Shown here piece by piece: positions 25,502 to 34,540 of a stretch of DNA of 42,125 nt. The stretch lies in NCBI GenBank assembly GCA_947623725.1, contig CANQHI010000009.1:1-42125 (forward strand), written 5' to 3'. The first letter of the stretch is position 1. Every line of letters begins with the position of its first letter. The stretch comes from an uncultured Clostridia bacterium (GTDB lineage Bacteria > Bacillota > Clostridia > TANB77 > CAG-508). The position numbers and the translations under genes are program-made. Below the pieces are notes generated by a model. The model was not told the DNA's origin. It ran no database searches and worked only from the letters and a program-made list of their open reading frames with translations.

Positions 25502-27169
25502 TTAGATCTTTGCTTTTTTCTTATCAATCCAATACATACTTATTAATAAAACACAAGTAATAAAGCTAATTCCAACAGATATTTTCATTCCAATGGTTCC
25601 AGTATAAGATACTTTTACCTCCGTTAAATCATTAATATTATTTACTTCAATTTGGCAAAAACCATTTTCTGATTCTGTTATTTTTATATTTTTTCCATCA
25701 ATGCTTGCCGAATAACCAATATAATAAATATATGGTAATTCTATTTTTCCACTTCCACTAATTTTAAATTTACAATTAGTTTTATCCTTTTCAAAATCAA
25801 ATATTTGTGCATCTCCTTCTAAAACGATAGCCGTATCTTCCCTAGTAACTATATAATCTCTATATTGAAATGCTTTTGTAGGTAAATATTCAAAACTAGC
25901 ACATCCTGCATGAACTCTTCCAGTTCCTTCAGTTACATCTACCCCTTCAATCAATACACTCTCATCAGCACGATTATTTGAAAAATCAATATTGTTTTTT
26001 ATAGGTATTAATAAATCTGCCATGACTGCAATTATTACTAATAAATAAAACATGTCAAAATTTTTAAATATTAATCCAAGATTAATGCTCGCAATTACTG
26101 TTAAAAAGAATGAACTAAATTCTAATAATCTAAAAGAGAATTGCATCATTCTAAATACATTAGGAAATTTTTCAAAAGGTATAAAATCTAATGTAAGTAA
26201 TACAGATATTAATCCCATAACCAAAAATAGTACATAGTTTTTATTTACTGATTTTTTAATGAAAAATACTAATGATAATAATACTCCAATAATAACTGGT
26301 ATTCCAATAAAATATGCCATTCTATCTTGTTCTATAAATAAAAGTTCTTTTGGCTTTATTTTTAATAAAACCAAAACATTTTCTCTTAACATGTGTGATA
26401 TATTAAATACTTCATAATCAGCTGAAAATTTACTTTCTATTAGTGGGAAAATATAAAATGCAGTTACTCCTAATGAGATTAATATATTTTTTAATAATCT
26501 TAAAAATTCATTCTTCTTTATTTCCTTAATATTTACAATTACATAAATTACACAGTATATTGCTGTATAAAATGTAATAAGTGAATGTGTTAAAATAAGC
26601 CCAATTACTCCATAAGCAAGTATATTACTCTTTTCTTTTAAATTAATGATTGTATATAATCCATTAAATATAATCGGAATAAATATAAATGAAGCATATT
26701 CTGCTACTGCAACTCTTATATACATATCAGTCAATCTATATGGAGCCATTATATATAAGCATGCACCTAAAATTGCAATATAATTTTTCTTTTTATCATC
26801 TATTTCTCTTTTTCTTAAGATTTTTTGCATGAAAAAATACATAGCATATCCAGACGCAATAGAACATAAGAACATAAATATTCTTAAGCAATTTTCATAC
26901 GAAAAACTAAAGATTCTTAACAGTAATGGTAAATATGCTGTAAGAGGACTATAAAATAGATTCCAAGAATAACCGAATCCATTACATAATCCTTGCATTA
27001 TTACAGGGAAAAAATTACCACACTTAAAAGACTTCATTGTTTCAATAAGTCTACAAATATGTTGAATTCCATCATCATATTGTATATTAAAGTTAAATAA
27101 TGGTATTGAAACAAATAAAGTTGATATTAAAATGAAAATAAATGTTATTATTTGCTTTTTATTCTTCAA
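25502..27169 (-). CDS. PTPS-related multi-pass membrane protein (paralogue 2)
   Basis: The 555 residues have an N-terminal helix, the extracytoplasmic block YDDGIQHICRLIETMKSF (a D..H..R pattern), then about eleven further membrane helices and a C-terminal beta-rich domain (about 420-530) before a last helix. This matches large membrane proteins annotated as 6-pyruvoyl-tetrahydropterin-synthase-related, which look like GT-C-fold glycosyltransferases or YfhO-like proteins. The start is a TTG at 27169 with GGGAG upstream, and the gene begins 4 bp after the stop of its paralogue. Its frame is intact and contains no in-frame CGG. Confidence 0.8.
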   Translation of the reverse strand: MKNKKQIITFIFILISTLFVSIPLFNFNIQYDDGIQHICRLIETMKSFKCGNFFPVIMQGLCNGFGYSWNLFYSPLTAYLPLLLRIFSFSYENCLRIFMFLCSIASGYAMYFFMQKILRKREIDDKKKNYIAILGACLYIMAPYRLTDMYIRVAVAEYASFIFIPIIFNGLYTIINLKEKSNILAYGVIGLILTHSLITFYTAIYCVIYVIVNIKEIKKNEFLRLLKNILISLGVTAFYIFPLIESKFSADYEVFNISHMLRENVLVLLKIKPKELLFIEQDRMAYFIGIPVIIGVLLSLVFFIKKSVNKNYVLFLVMGLISVLLTLDFIPFEKFPNVFRMMQFSFRLLEFSSFFLTVIASINLGLIFKNFDMFYLLVIIAVMADLLIPIKNNIDFSNNRADESVLIEGVDVTEGTGRVHAGCASFEYLPTKAFQYRDYIVTREDTAIVLEGDAQIFDFEKDKTNCKFKISGSGKIELPYIYYIGYSASIDGKNIKITESENGFCQIEVNNINDLTEVKVSYTGTIGMKISVGISFITCVLLISMYWIDKKKAKI

Positions 27170-27173
27170 TTTA

Positions 27174-28860
27174 TTACTCCCTATTTTTATTTATAAATTT
27201 TTTCGAAATACAATATATAATAATTCCTAATAAAGTACTTGCAGATATAATGTAACCTGCTTTTTCAATATCTGTTCCTGTATATTTTACAACAACATTT
27301 CCATCTTTATCTAAATCAATCGCTAAAAAGCCATTTTCCGATTCATAATTTTTTATATCTTTTCCATTTACCTCTACTGTATAACCATGATAATATATGT
27401 AAGGTAACTCTAATTTAGCATCACTGACACCTTCAGCTCTAAATGTAAAATTAAGTCCGTCTTTTTCTTGATTTACTATAAGTGCCCTACCATCAAGTAC
27501 ACAAACTCCTTCTGCTCTATTAGTTATATAACCAATATTATTAACTAAGCTTACAGGTAAATATTCTCTATTTATTTGATATGGTTCAATAGTTTCAGCT
27601 GCCATAATACTATCTTCATATCTTTTTTCTTTATCAAAATTACTCATTCCATCTTCATTATTTTTTTCAATATATCTTGATGTTCCAAAATATGAACAAA
27701 CCATTGTGCATATTATTACAAAAATTCCAATAATATTTTTATTATCTTTTAAGGCCTCTGATAACCACATAATATTGCACGCACAAATATAAGATACAAA
27801 AAATACGAAAAAGCCTTCTAATCTCCATGCAAATTGTGTCACTGTAAGTATGTTTGGCATTACTTTCCAAGGGAATAATTTTGTGCACATTATTAATGAT
27901 AAAATTGATAATATAAGAAAAAGTAAATAACCTTTATTTTTCTTTAATTTATTAAAACATACAGGTGTAAGACAAACACTAAATGCTATTACTATTCCTA
28001 TTGAAAAGACTATCTCATTGTTACCAAATTCTGATGAAATAAAATCTTTAAATCCTATACCAGTTGACCAAACATAGTCTCCAGTTGTATTCATTTCATA
28101 ACTATCATAAACTGTATAATCTCCATACATCTTATGTTCAACAAGAGGAATTAAATAAAATGCTGTAAGTAATAAAATTAAACATAAATCTATTGAAATA
28201 TATTTTAATACTTCTTTTTGTTTTAATTTTTTCCAGTTTGCTAATATATATATTATTGCAAAAAAAGCACAATATACTGTAGTTATAGTATGTGATAAAA
28301 CAATTCCCACTGCACCTATTACTAATAAATAGTGTTTCTTTTTATTTCCATTGAATATATCATATAATCCAGAAAAAACAATAGGTATAAATACAAATGC
28401 AGAATATTCTCCAACTGCATTTCTTGAATAAATATCAGTAAGTTTATATGGTGCACTTATGTATATTAAAGCTGAAATTAAAGCAATCATTTTTTTCTTA
28501 GAAACTTTATAAATAAAATTATACATTACAGTTCCAGAAAACAATACTGTTAAAAATGTAAATATTTTAAGTCCTAATATAGAAGATTTAGTAAAAACCG
28601 AGAATAAAATTGGAATATAAGTAGTAAGTGGCCCATAGAAAATATTAACTGCATATCCAAAACCTTGCATTTGTTTTGCATTAATAAAACAAGGAAATAT
28701 TTTATCTAAAATAATTTCTTTTACTGATACAATTCTCATAATATGTATTCTTGCTTCATTATATCCGTGATAAATTCAAGTTGAAAATTGCATAAGAAAT
28801 AATTATTGATGAAATTAAAATAACAATATAAGGTATACTTTTCTTAAGTTTTTCTTTCAT
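27174..28860 (-). CDS. PTPS-related multi-pass membrane protein (paralogue 1), read through a +1 frameshift
   Basis: The long frame starts at 28739, but this lacks the first membrane helix and the H..R block found in the neighbour. Upstream, an ATG at 28860 behind AAGGGGA encodes MKEKLKKSIPYIVILISS, then a hydrophobic helix and IFNLNLS, then CGG (28765-28767), and stops two codons later. Moving +1 at the CGG (C skipped, GGA read) continues as GYNEARIHIMRIVSVKE and joins the long frame. The neighbour has FNFNIQYDDGIQHICRL at the same place. The joined gene is 1687 nt, giving 561 residues after skipping one base, against 555 in the paralogue. It could be a recent pseudogene or programmed frameshifting. 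Confidence 0.8.
28764..28767 (-). other. +1 frameshift site at CGG-A (site 1)
   Basis: The minus-strand reading is TCA CGG ATA TAA in the upstream frame and C-GGA TAT AAT GAA in the downstream frame. One base must be skipped between about 28759 and 28785 to rebuild the protein, and the only in-frame CGG of this gene lies there. The stop TAA follows one codon after the CGG. Confidence 0.6.
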
Positions 28861-28898
28861 TTCTTCCCCTTCTTGTTCGATCATTATTAAATATAAAT

Positions 28899-28934
28899 AT
28901 GGACTGAAATTTATTTTTTGTAAAATCAGTCCAT
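28899..28934 (-). terminator. Hairpin directly after the 67-residue gene
   Basis: ATGGACTGA (28899-28907) and TCAGTCCAT (28926-28934) form a perfect 9-bp stem immediately behind the stop codon at 28935. The following minus-strand sequence is ATTTATATTT, a weak T-tract. It is a probable terminator between this gene and the membrane-protein pair. Confidence 0.6.
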
Positions 28935-29138
28935 TTAATTATTTTCTATTTCAGCATTTCCTTCGTTTTCAATTGTTTCTTCATTTTCCATTACTGTATT
29001 TTGTTTATCCATAAAATATTGTACTGTTGCTTGAATTTCATTTTTAAATGAATTTCTTTTTACTAATTTTGTTACTATATTAAATAAACAAGCTACAATC
29101 AAAATAATGAAGAGTAATTTTTTCCATATCTTTCCCAT
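28935..29138 (-). CDS. Small membrane protein
   Basis: The 67-residue protein has a basic start (MGKIWKK), a membrane helix (about 8-22), a Lys/Arg stretch and an amphipathic segment (KNEIQATVQYFMDKQN), ending in a Glu/Asn-rich tail. It starts with AGGGGAGAGA upstream and ends with its own hairpin. I do not recognise a family. The strong ribosome site and terminator argue that it is real. Confidence 0.65.
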   Translation of the reverse strand: MGKIWKKLLFIILIVACLFNIVTKLVKRNSFKNEIQATVQYFMDKQNTVMENEETIENEGNAEIENN

Positions 29139-29225
29139 TACTTTTCTCTCCCCTATCTACTTAATTATAGTTAATTTATCGATTTTTGTCAATAAAAAAA
29201 CACATAATTTTACTTACAAAATGCA

Positions 29226-29280
29226 ACTTCTCTTACAAATTGCGTTTACTTTACAAAATTGCATTTACTTTTTCACTTGA
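29226..29280. repeat. Short intergenic repeat, units A and B adjacent
   Basis: Unit A (29226-29252) matches 11886-11912 with one difference (GCG for GCA), and unit B (29253-29280) matches 11825-11852 completely. Here the units touch, with A first. A further inverted core AATGCAATTAC follows at 29286-29296. The site is between a minus-strand gene and the plus-strand carboxypeptidase gene. Confidence 0.6.
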
Positions 29281-29356
29281 TCACAAAATGCAATTACATT
29301 AGTACATTTAAAAATATGTATATTTCTAGTCCTACTCTCATAAGTTTTAATAATAA

Positions 29357-29379
29357 ATTTGAAAATTCTAATTTCAAAT
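29357..29379. promoter_or_regulatory. Inverted repeat before the D,D-carboxypeptidase gene
   Basis: ATTTGAAA (29357-29364) and TTTCAAAT (29372-29379) are perfect 8-bp arms around 7 bp, 50-72 bp before the chosen start codon. TTGAAA inside the left arm could serve as a -35 element. It is a possible operator; the -10 is not clear. Confidence 0.35.
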
Positions 29380-29428
29380 CTATCGTATTAAATTGCCTTT
29401 TACGGCTAGAAAGGAATTTATTTTTATT

Positions 29429-30703
29429 ATGAAAAGAAAAATAATTATAATGAATATAATTATAATCTTTATTATTTCATTTTCTAAAGTAAATGCAACA
29501 AGTATCCCTGTATGGAGTTCAATGAAAATTTCCTCTAAATCAAATTCATTAAACATAATTGATGATGATTCATTAAATCCTAATGCAATAGCTCAAACTT
29601 CTGGAAAAATTGTTACAGTAGAAAATAATCCATTAAATCTAACTTGCGGTGGAGCTGTTTTAATAGAACAAAACTCTGGTACAGTACTATATGATTATAA
29701 TATGCATCAAAAATTAAGACCTGCTTCTGTAACTAAAGTCATGACTATTCTTCTTATAATGGAAGCTTTAGATTCTGGAAGGATTTCATTAACAGATAAA
29801 GTTCCATGTAGTGAAGAAGCTTCTAATATGGGTGGTTCACAAATATGGCTTGATACAACAGAAGAATTAACAGTTGATGAAATGTTAAAAGCTATCTGTG
29901 TTGTTTCTGCAAATGATTGTACTGTTGCAATGGCAGAATTTCTTGAAGGCTCAGAAGATGCCTTTGTTTCTAAAATGAATGAAAAAGCGAAAGCATTAGG
30001 TATGAATGACACTACTTTTAAAAATTGTCATGGTATTGATGAAGATGGACATGAAACATGTCCTTATGATATTGCCTTAATGTCACGAGAACTTCTTACA
30101 AAACACCCTACCATAATGAATTATACAACAATTTATATGGATTCATTAAGAGATGGAAAATCACAATTAGTAAATACCAATAAATTAATTAAAAATTATG
30201 ATGGTTGCACCGGCTTAAAAACTGGTTCAACATCTGTTGCCTTATTTAATTTATCTGCAAGTGCAACGAGAAATGATTTATCATTAATTGCTGTAATAAT
30301 GAAAGCAGAAACAAGTCAAGTTCGTTTTGCAGAAGCACGAAAACTTTTAGACTATGGATTTTCAAATTATCAATATAAGGCTTTAGCAAACAAGAATGAA
30401 ACTGTTGGAGTTGCTAATGTTGGCAAAGGATTAAAAAGCACAACAGATGCAGTTTTTAAAGATAATTTTGGTTTGATTTTACCTAAATCAAATTCCCAAG
30501 ATATTGATCAAAAAGTAGAAATTTATAATAATATTTCTGCTCCTGTTACAAAAGGTCAAAAAATAGGAGAAGTAACTTTTTCTAATAATGGAGAAACTAT
30601 TGGAACAGTTGATTTAATATCAAATGAAGATATTGAAAAGTATGGTATTTTTACAATGAGTAAAAAGGTTTATACAAATTGGTTTACTTTACTTAGAAAA
30701 TAA
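29429..30703 (+). CDS. D-alanyl-D-alanine carboxypeptidase (low-molecular-mass PBP, S11 family)
   Basis: The enzyme trims the last D-Ala of peptidoglycan stem peptides outside the membrane. With the start at 29429 it has 424 residues. A signal peptide (about 1-23, MKRKIIIMN and a hydrophobic run ending SKVNA) is followed by the active-site motifs SVTK (S-x-x-K) in RPASVTKVMT, SAN in VVSANDCT, and KTG in GLKTGSTSVALFN. The C-terminal beta domain (about 330-420) matches PBP5-type proteins. No long C-terminal amphipathic anchor is evident. The frame extends upstream to 29393, but the signal peptide is best placed with the internal ATG; AAAGGA lies 13 bp before it, which is long. Confidence 0.93.
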   Translation: MKRKIIIMNIIIIFIISFSKVNATSIPVWSSMKISSKSNSLNIIDDDSLNPNAIAQTSGKIVTVENNPLNLTCGGAVLIEQNSGTVLYDYNMHQKLRPASVTKVMTILLIMEALDSGRISLTDKVPCSEEASNMGGSQIWLDTTEELTVDEMLKAICVVSANDCTVAMAEFLEGSEDAFVSKMNEKAKALGMNDTTFKNCHGIDEDGHETCPYDIALMSRELLTKHPTIMNYTTIYMDSLRDGKSQLVNTNKLIKNYDGCTGLKTGSTSVALFNLSASATRNDLSLIAVIMKAETSQVRFAEARKLLDYGFSNYQYKALANKNETVGVANVGKGLKSTTDAVFKDNFGLILPKSNSQDIDQKVEIYNNISAPVTKGQKIGEVTFSNNGETIGTVDLISNEDIEKYGIFTMSKKVYTNWFTLLRK

Positions 30704-30829
30704 TATCTTATATTAAGCTTACTATAAAGAAGATTCTCAGATAATAAAATATTATATATTCGGTTAAATGCAACTAATATCAACTTTTATTTTGTTATAC
30801 TTTTATAAATATTTTTTATGGAGTAATGT

Positions 30830-31099
30830 ATGATATTAACAGATGCAATAAATCGAAGAATACAAGAACTATTAAATCAAAAAAATATGACAGCATATAA
30901 ACTCTCTTATAGGGCTGGAATATCTAATTCTATAATAAGCGACTGTAAAAGAGGTAAAGTTAAAGAGCTTACAATTAGTTCATTAATTCATATATGTGAA
31001 GGATTAGATATTGACTTAAAAGAATTTTTTGATTCACCATATTTTGATGAAGTTGAAGCTATAGAAAGAGTTGATAAAGATGAGAACATAGTAAGTTAA
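30830..31099 (+). CDS. XRE-family helix-turn-helix regulator
   Basis: The 89-residue protein is almost entirely one HTH_3 domain: RIQELLNQKNMTAYKLSYRA is helices 1-2, GISNSIISDCKRGKVKELTI contains the recognition helix, and LIHICEGLDIDLKEFF completes the fold. A short acidic tail follows. TATGGAGTAA lies before the ATG. It stands alone behind the carboxypeptidase and ends in a strong terminator. Target genes are unknown; many such small regulators control their own promoter. Confidence 0.88.
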   Translation: MILTDAINRRIQELLNQKNMTAYKLSYRAGISNSIISDCKRGKVKELTISSLIHICEGLDIDLKEFFDSPYFDEVEAIERVDKDENIVS

Positions 31100-31136
31100 T
31101 TAATATAGAAATTAGTAGTTTTATTATTAACTACTA

Positions 31137-31177
31137 AAAAAGAGATTAGAAGTTTTCCCATTCTAATCCCTTTTTTA
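31137..31177 (+). terminator. Terminator after the XRE gene
   Basis: GATTAGAA (31144-31151) pairs with TTCTAATC (31161-31168) and is followed by TTTTTT (31171-31176); A-residues in front allow it to work on both strands. A second perfect hairpin, TAGTAGTT/AACTACTA (31113-31136), lies directly before it. Confidence 0.85.
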
Positions 31178-31223
31178 TTACTTTTTTAATCTTTAATTAT
31201 TCTTAATTATTTTTATTTAGTTT

Positions 31224-31646
31224 TTATTCAAAATCAAATAAATTAAGTCCTGTTTCTTCATCAAATTTTCTATCTACATTACCATCAATTACTTTTATAA
31301 TCATTTCACAGGTAGCGCTAACAATAGCTCTATTTAGATGACCGCCAAATACTTCACCTTTTTCATTTCCTGCACTCATGTGTATATGAGTATAAAATTC
31401 ACCATTAAAAGTATTAATCGTTCCAGTTAATGATACAATTTCATGATCTCCTGTAAATGTGTTTCCATAGTATTTCTTTTCTTGTGTATGAAATACTCCT
31501 ACTGTAAAATCATTTACTGCTCCTAAAGCGGTTACTTTAGCAAGTTTTATATTCTCTTTTAAAGAAAGCTCTTTTATTTTTTCTAAAATTTCTTCTCCCT
31601 TGTCAATTCTAACAACATAATAATCATTAAACTTTCTATAATCCAT
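31224..31646 (-). CDS. PPC/DUF296 domain protein
   Basis: The 140 residues form a single PPC (plants and prokaryotes conserved, DUF296) domain: YYVVRIDKGEEILEKIKEL, the IKLAKVTALGAVNDFTVGVF block, EIVSLTGTINTFNG, and THIHMSAGNEKGEVFGGHL with the metal-binding His cluster. Bacterial members are small trimers without the plant AT-hook; the function is not settled. AAAGGAAG precedes the ATG. It lies downstream of tyrS in the same direction with a gap of 76 bp. Confidence 0.88.
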   Translation of the reverse strand: MDYRKFNDYYVVRIDKGEEILEKIKELSLKENIKLAKVTALGAVNDFTVGVFHTQEKKYYGNTFTGDHEIVSLTGTINTFNGEFYTHIHMSAGNEKGEVFGGHLNRAIVSATCEMIIKVIDGNVDRKFDEETGLNLFDFE

Positions 31647-31722
31647 TTTTTATACTTCCTTTCTTTTGATAGAAATTATATTAGAATTTATTTTTTTGAT
31701 ATAATTTAATTATTTTATAATT

Positions 31723-32928
31723 TTATTTTAAAATAATTTTACAAAATCCTTTTTTACCTTTTTTTAATATAATTTCCTCACCTAATTCTTTTGATAAAAC
31801 ATAAGATTGGTCTTGTATTTTTTCATCATTTATAGAAATTCCACCTTGATCAACTAATATTCTAGCTTGACCTTTTGAAGGGGCAAACTTTGCTGTAATG
31901 ATTGCTTCTAATATACTACTTCCATCTTGAAGTTCTACTGTAGGCATGTTATCTGCAATTCCTTTTCCCGAAAACAAAGCCTCTGCTGCCTCCTCTGCCT
32001 CTTTTGCTTTTTGTTCTCCATGTACTAATTTTGTTATTTCATACGCTGCTACTTTTTTAGCTTTATTAATTTCTTCCCCTTCTACATTTGTTAATTTATT
32101 TATTTCATCCATTGGTAAAAATGTAAGCATGCATAATACTTTTTTAATATCTTTGTCATCAACATTTCTCCAATATTGATAAAATTCATAAGGAGAAGTT
32201 TTCTCTTCATCAAGCCATAAAGCTCCCCTTTCTGTTTTTCCCATTTTCTTACCTTCTTTTGTAGTAAGAAGTTTAAATGTAAATGCAAAAGAATCTTCAT
32301 GTCCAAATTTTCTAATTAAATTTACTCCACCAATTATATTTGACCATTGATCATTTCCACCAATTTGTATTTTACAACCATATTTATTATATAAAGTTAG
32401 AAAATCATAAGATTGTAAAAGCATATATCCCATCTCAAAAAAAGTTAGTCCAGTTTCTAATCTTGTTTTATAACATTCAGCAGAAAGCATTTTACTAACA
32501 CTAAATTGTGATCCTATCTCTCTCATAAAATCAACAAATTTTAAATCTCTTAACCAATCAGCATTATTTACAATAATTGCAGGATTTTCTCCTTCAAAAC
32601 TTACAAATTTGCTAACTTGATTTTTTATACATTCTACATTATGATTTATTTCTTCTATAGACATCATTCTTCTCATATCTGTTTTACCAGAAGGATCTCC
32701 AATAGTAGCAGTACCTCCGCCCATTAATATTATAGGCTTATGTCCTGCTTTTTGCATATATGAAGCAACCATTAATGATACAAAATGTCCTATATGAAGA
32801 CTATCTGCTGTTGGATCAATTCCAATATAAAATGGAACTTTTTTAGTTTCTAATAATTCTCTTAATTTATCTTCATAAATTGTTTGCTCAATGTAATCTC
32901 TTTCTCTTAATGTATCTAATATATTCAT
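31723..32928 (-). CDS. tyrS: Tyrosyl-tRNA synthetase
   Basis: The 401-residue class I synthetase has the HIGH motif in DSLHIGHFVSLM, the tyrosine-site residues in GIDPTADSLHIGH, QSYDFLTLYNKYGCKIQIGGNDQW, and KMGKTERGALW as the KMSKS-like loop. An S4 RNA-binding domain ends the protein (AKFAPSKGQARILVDQGGIS). The frame is open upstream to a TTG at 32949. I chose the ATG at 32928 because MNILDTLRERDY is where family members start; AAAGGA is 12 bp ahead. I see no T-box leader in the short gap before it. Confidence 0.95.
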   Translation of the reverse strand: MNILDTLRERDYIEQTIYEDKLRELLETKKVPFYIGIDPTADSLHIGHFVSLMVASYMQKAGHKPIILMGGGTATIGDPSGKTDMRRMMSIEEINHNVECIKNQVSKFVSFEGENPAIIVNNADWLRDLKFVDFMREIGSQFSVSKMLSAECYKTRLETGLTFFEMGYMLLQSYDFLTLYNKYGCKIQIGGNDQWSNIIGGVNLIRKFGHEDSFAFTFKLLTTKEGKKMGKTERGALWLDEEKTSPYEFYQYWRNVDDKDIKKVLCMLTFLPMDEINKLTNVEGEEINKAKKVAAYEITKLVHGEQKAKEAEEAAEALFSGKGIADNMPTVELQDGSSILEAIITAKFAPSKGQARILVDQGGISINDEKIQDQSYVLSKELGEEIILKKGKKGFCKIILK

Positions 32929-33002
32929 AAATAAATTCATTCCTTTCAAAATGTATAATAGTACTTGTTTTTAAACTTATATAATTTAAAACATTTTTTA
33001 TT

Positions 33003-33455
33003 TTAACATATAAAAGACTTATAGACAATATTTTCCATAAAATCTTTATTTTCAATAGGATTTTTTCTAATTGCTGAACTACTAATTGGTATTACCTTTT
33101 CAATTTTTATATTTTCAACATTCAAATCTCTTGCAACATACTTACCATATTCTTCACTTGAATAAAATCTGTTTACAGGTATTCCATTAAACATTTTCTT
33201 TAAATAATCTGTTTGAATTCTTATTGATTCTTCGTCCATTCCATATTTAGTTGGTGGCTCTTTACCTAAAATAATATGCACATCTGGATATAAAGATTTT
33301 ATCCATTTCGCTCTTTCCTCTAATGAATTTTTTGATAAATCTGTATCATTTATTAAAATATAAAACTCATCATTTTCCTTTAAACCTTTTTCAATTAAAC
33401 TTTGATGTCCTTTATGAAGTGGTGCAAATTTGCCTATTGTAAAACCAATTTTCAT
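33003..33455 (-). CDS. Nucleotidylyltransferase, NMN adenylyltransferase (NadR-like) family
   Basis: The 150 residues form one nucleotidyltransferase domain: GFTIGKFAPLHKGHQSLIEK is the GxFxPxHxGH catalytic loop, and IPISSSAIRKNPIENKDF the ISSTxIR-like motif near the end. Between them lie EERAKWIKSLYPDVHI and RFYSSEEYGKYVAR, which resemble NadR-type NMNAT. It probably joins a nucleotide to a phosphorylated nicotinamide or related compound. A kinase domain as in full NadR is absent. The ribosome site AAAGGAG is 15 bp before the ATG, which is unusually far. Confidence 0.8.
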   Translation of the reverse strand: MKIGFTIGKFAPLHKGHQSLIEKGLKENDEFYILINDTDLSKNSLEERAKWIKSLYPDVHIILGKEPPTKYGMDEESIRIQTDYLKKMFNGIPVNRFYSSEEYGKYVARDLNVENIKIEKVIPISSSAIRKNPIENKDFMENIVYKSFIC

Positions 33456-33483
33456 TTTTATTATGCAAAACTCCTTTCAAACT

Positions 33484-33738
33484 CTATGCATTAAACTCTT
33501 TCTTTTTTATGTCTTGAAGTTCAAATCTATATTTTTGTGTAACTTCTGGATATTTATTGTGATCAACCTCTGATAAAAACATATCAAGAGGTCTTATATA
33601 TAATTCATTGTCATCATATAAACCTCTATATACTGCATATTTTTCTTTAGTTTCAGAATGTATAGCAATATCTTCAAGTAAATAATAATTTCCTTTAAAA
33701 TGTTTATATATTCCTTTAATTCTTATTCTTTCTTCCAT
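33484..33738 (-). CDS. DUF1653 protein
   Basis: The 84 residues match the DUF1653 pattern: KGIYKHFKGNYYLLEDIAIHSETKEKYAVYRGLY, then LYIRPLDMFLSEVDHNKYPEV and RFELQ. The small beta-rich domain is of unknown function and is often found alone or fused to enzymes. GGAGAGAATGAAAA precedes the start. It lies 28 bp upstream of the NadR-like gene and is likely in the same transcript. Confidence 0.88.
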   Translation of the reverse strand: MEERIRIKGIYKHFKGNYYLLEDIAIHSETKEKYAVYRGLYDDNELYIRPLDMFLSEVDHNKYPEVTQKYRFELQDIKKKEFNA

Positions 33739-33755
33739 TTTTCATTCTCTCCTAT

Positions 33756-33810
33756 TAAAAAAATAGTAATTTCACTTAAAACAAGATAAAATTACTTAAT
33801 TTAAGTGAAA
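33756..33810 (-). terminator. Terminator after rubrerythrin
   Basis: TTTCACTTAA (33770-33779) pairs with TTAAGTGAAA (33801-33810). On the minus strand TTACTATTTTTTTAA follows. It begins 20 bp behind the rubrerythrin stop. Confidence 0.75.
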
Positions 33811-33829
33811 TGTACTATATTTATTTTTA

Positions 33830-34369
33830 TTAATAATTTTCTGCTTTTACTTCGAAGTATGCTTGTGGATGACTACATACAGGGCAAACTTCTGGAGCAG
33901 ATTTACCAATTACAATATGTCCGCAATTTCTACATTTCCAAATTCTATCTCCATCTTTGCTAAATACTAAACCATCTTTAACATTTTCTAATAATTTTAA
34001 ATATCTTGCTTCATGCTCTTTTTCAATTTGTCCAACAGCTTCAAATAAATATGCAATTCTATCAAAACCTTCTTCTTTTGCTTCTTTTGCCATTCTGTCA
34101 TACATGTCTGTCCATTCAAAATTTTCTCCTGATGCTGCTGCTTTTAAATTATCTTCAGTTGAGCTTATATCTCCACCATTTAATAATTTAAACCACATTT
34201 TTGCATGTTCTTTTTCATTTTCTGCTGTTTCTAAGAATATAGCTGCAATTTGCTCATATCCTTCTTTTTTTGCTTTACTTGCAAAATAAGTATATTTATT
34301 TCTAGCTTGTGACTCTCCTGCAAAAGCTTCCATTAAATTTTTTTCTGTTTTTGAACCTTTTAATTCCAT
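33830..34369 (-). CDS. rbr: Rubrerythrin
   Basis: Rubrerythrin reduces hydrogen peroxide in anaerobes. The 179 residues start at the ATG at 34369 behind GGAGGG; the frame is open further to 34396 but that ATG has no ribosome site. The diiron four-helix part has [19 protein letters not shown] and [15 protein letters not shown], then [16 protein letters not shown] with the metal-binding Glu and His. The rubredoxin end has WKCRNCGH and [12 protein letters not shown], with all four iron-binding cysteines. It has its own strong promoter and terminator, so it is a single-gene unit. Confidence 0.96.
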   Translation of the reverse strand: MELKGSKTEKNLMEAFAGESQARNKYTYFASKAKKEGYEQIAAIFLETAENEKEHAKMWFKLLNGGDISSTEDNLKAAASGENFEWTDMYDRMAKEAKEEGFDRIAYLFEAVGQIEKEHEARYLKLLENVKDGLVFSKDGDRIWKCRNCGHIVIGKSAPEVCPVCSHPQAYFEVKAENY

Positions 34370-34396
34370 AATTTCCCTCCATAAATAATTTTTCAT

Positions 34397-34412
34397 AAGT
34401 ACTTTTGTACTT
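34397..34412. promoter_or_regulatory. Perfect palindrome in the rubrerythrin leader
   Basis: AAGTAC and GTACTT arms with a TTTT centre lie about 8-23 bp behind the expected transcription start, where a bound repressor could block transcription. It does not look like a standard PerR box. The regulator is unknown. Confidence 0.45.
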
Positions 34413-34426
34413 TATTGACTTTATGT

Positions 34427-34455
34427 ATTATACTATAGCATCACATTAAAATCAA
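34427..34455 (-). promoter_or_regulatory. Sigma-A promoter of rubrerythrin
   Basis: On the minus strand TTGATT (34450-34455), a 17-bp spacer and a perfect TATAAT (34427-34432) make one of the best promoters in the window. The expected start is near 34420. Confidence 0.85.
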
Positions 34456-34540
34456 GTATAAAAATCCAATATTTTTATATAAAAAATTAATTATTACTGA
34501 ATTAAAATTTCATTAATTTTTTTCCTAAATGTAGAAACTT

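Noticed and set aside
32929..33002. T-box riboswitch before tyrS
   Set aside because: The gap to the upstream gene is under 80 bp, and no TGGNACCGCG-like sequence or terminator hairpin is present.
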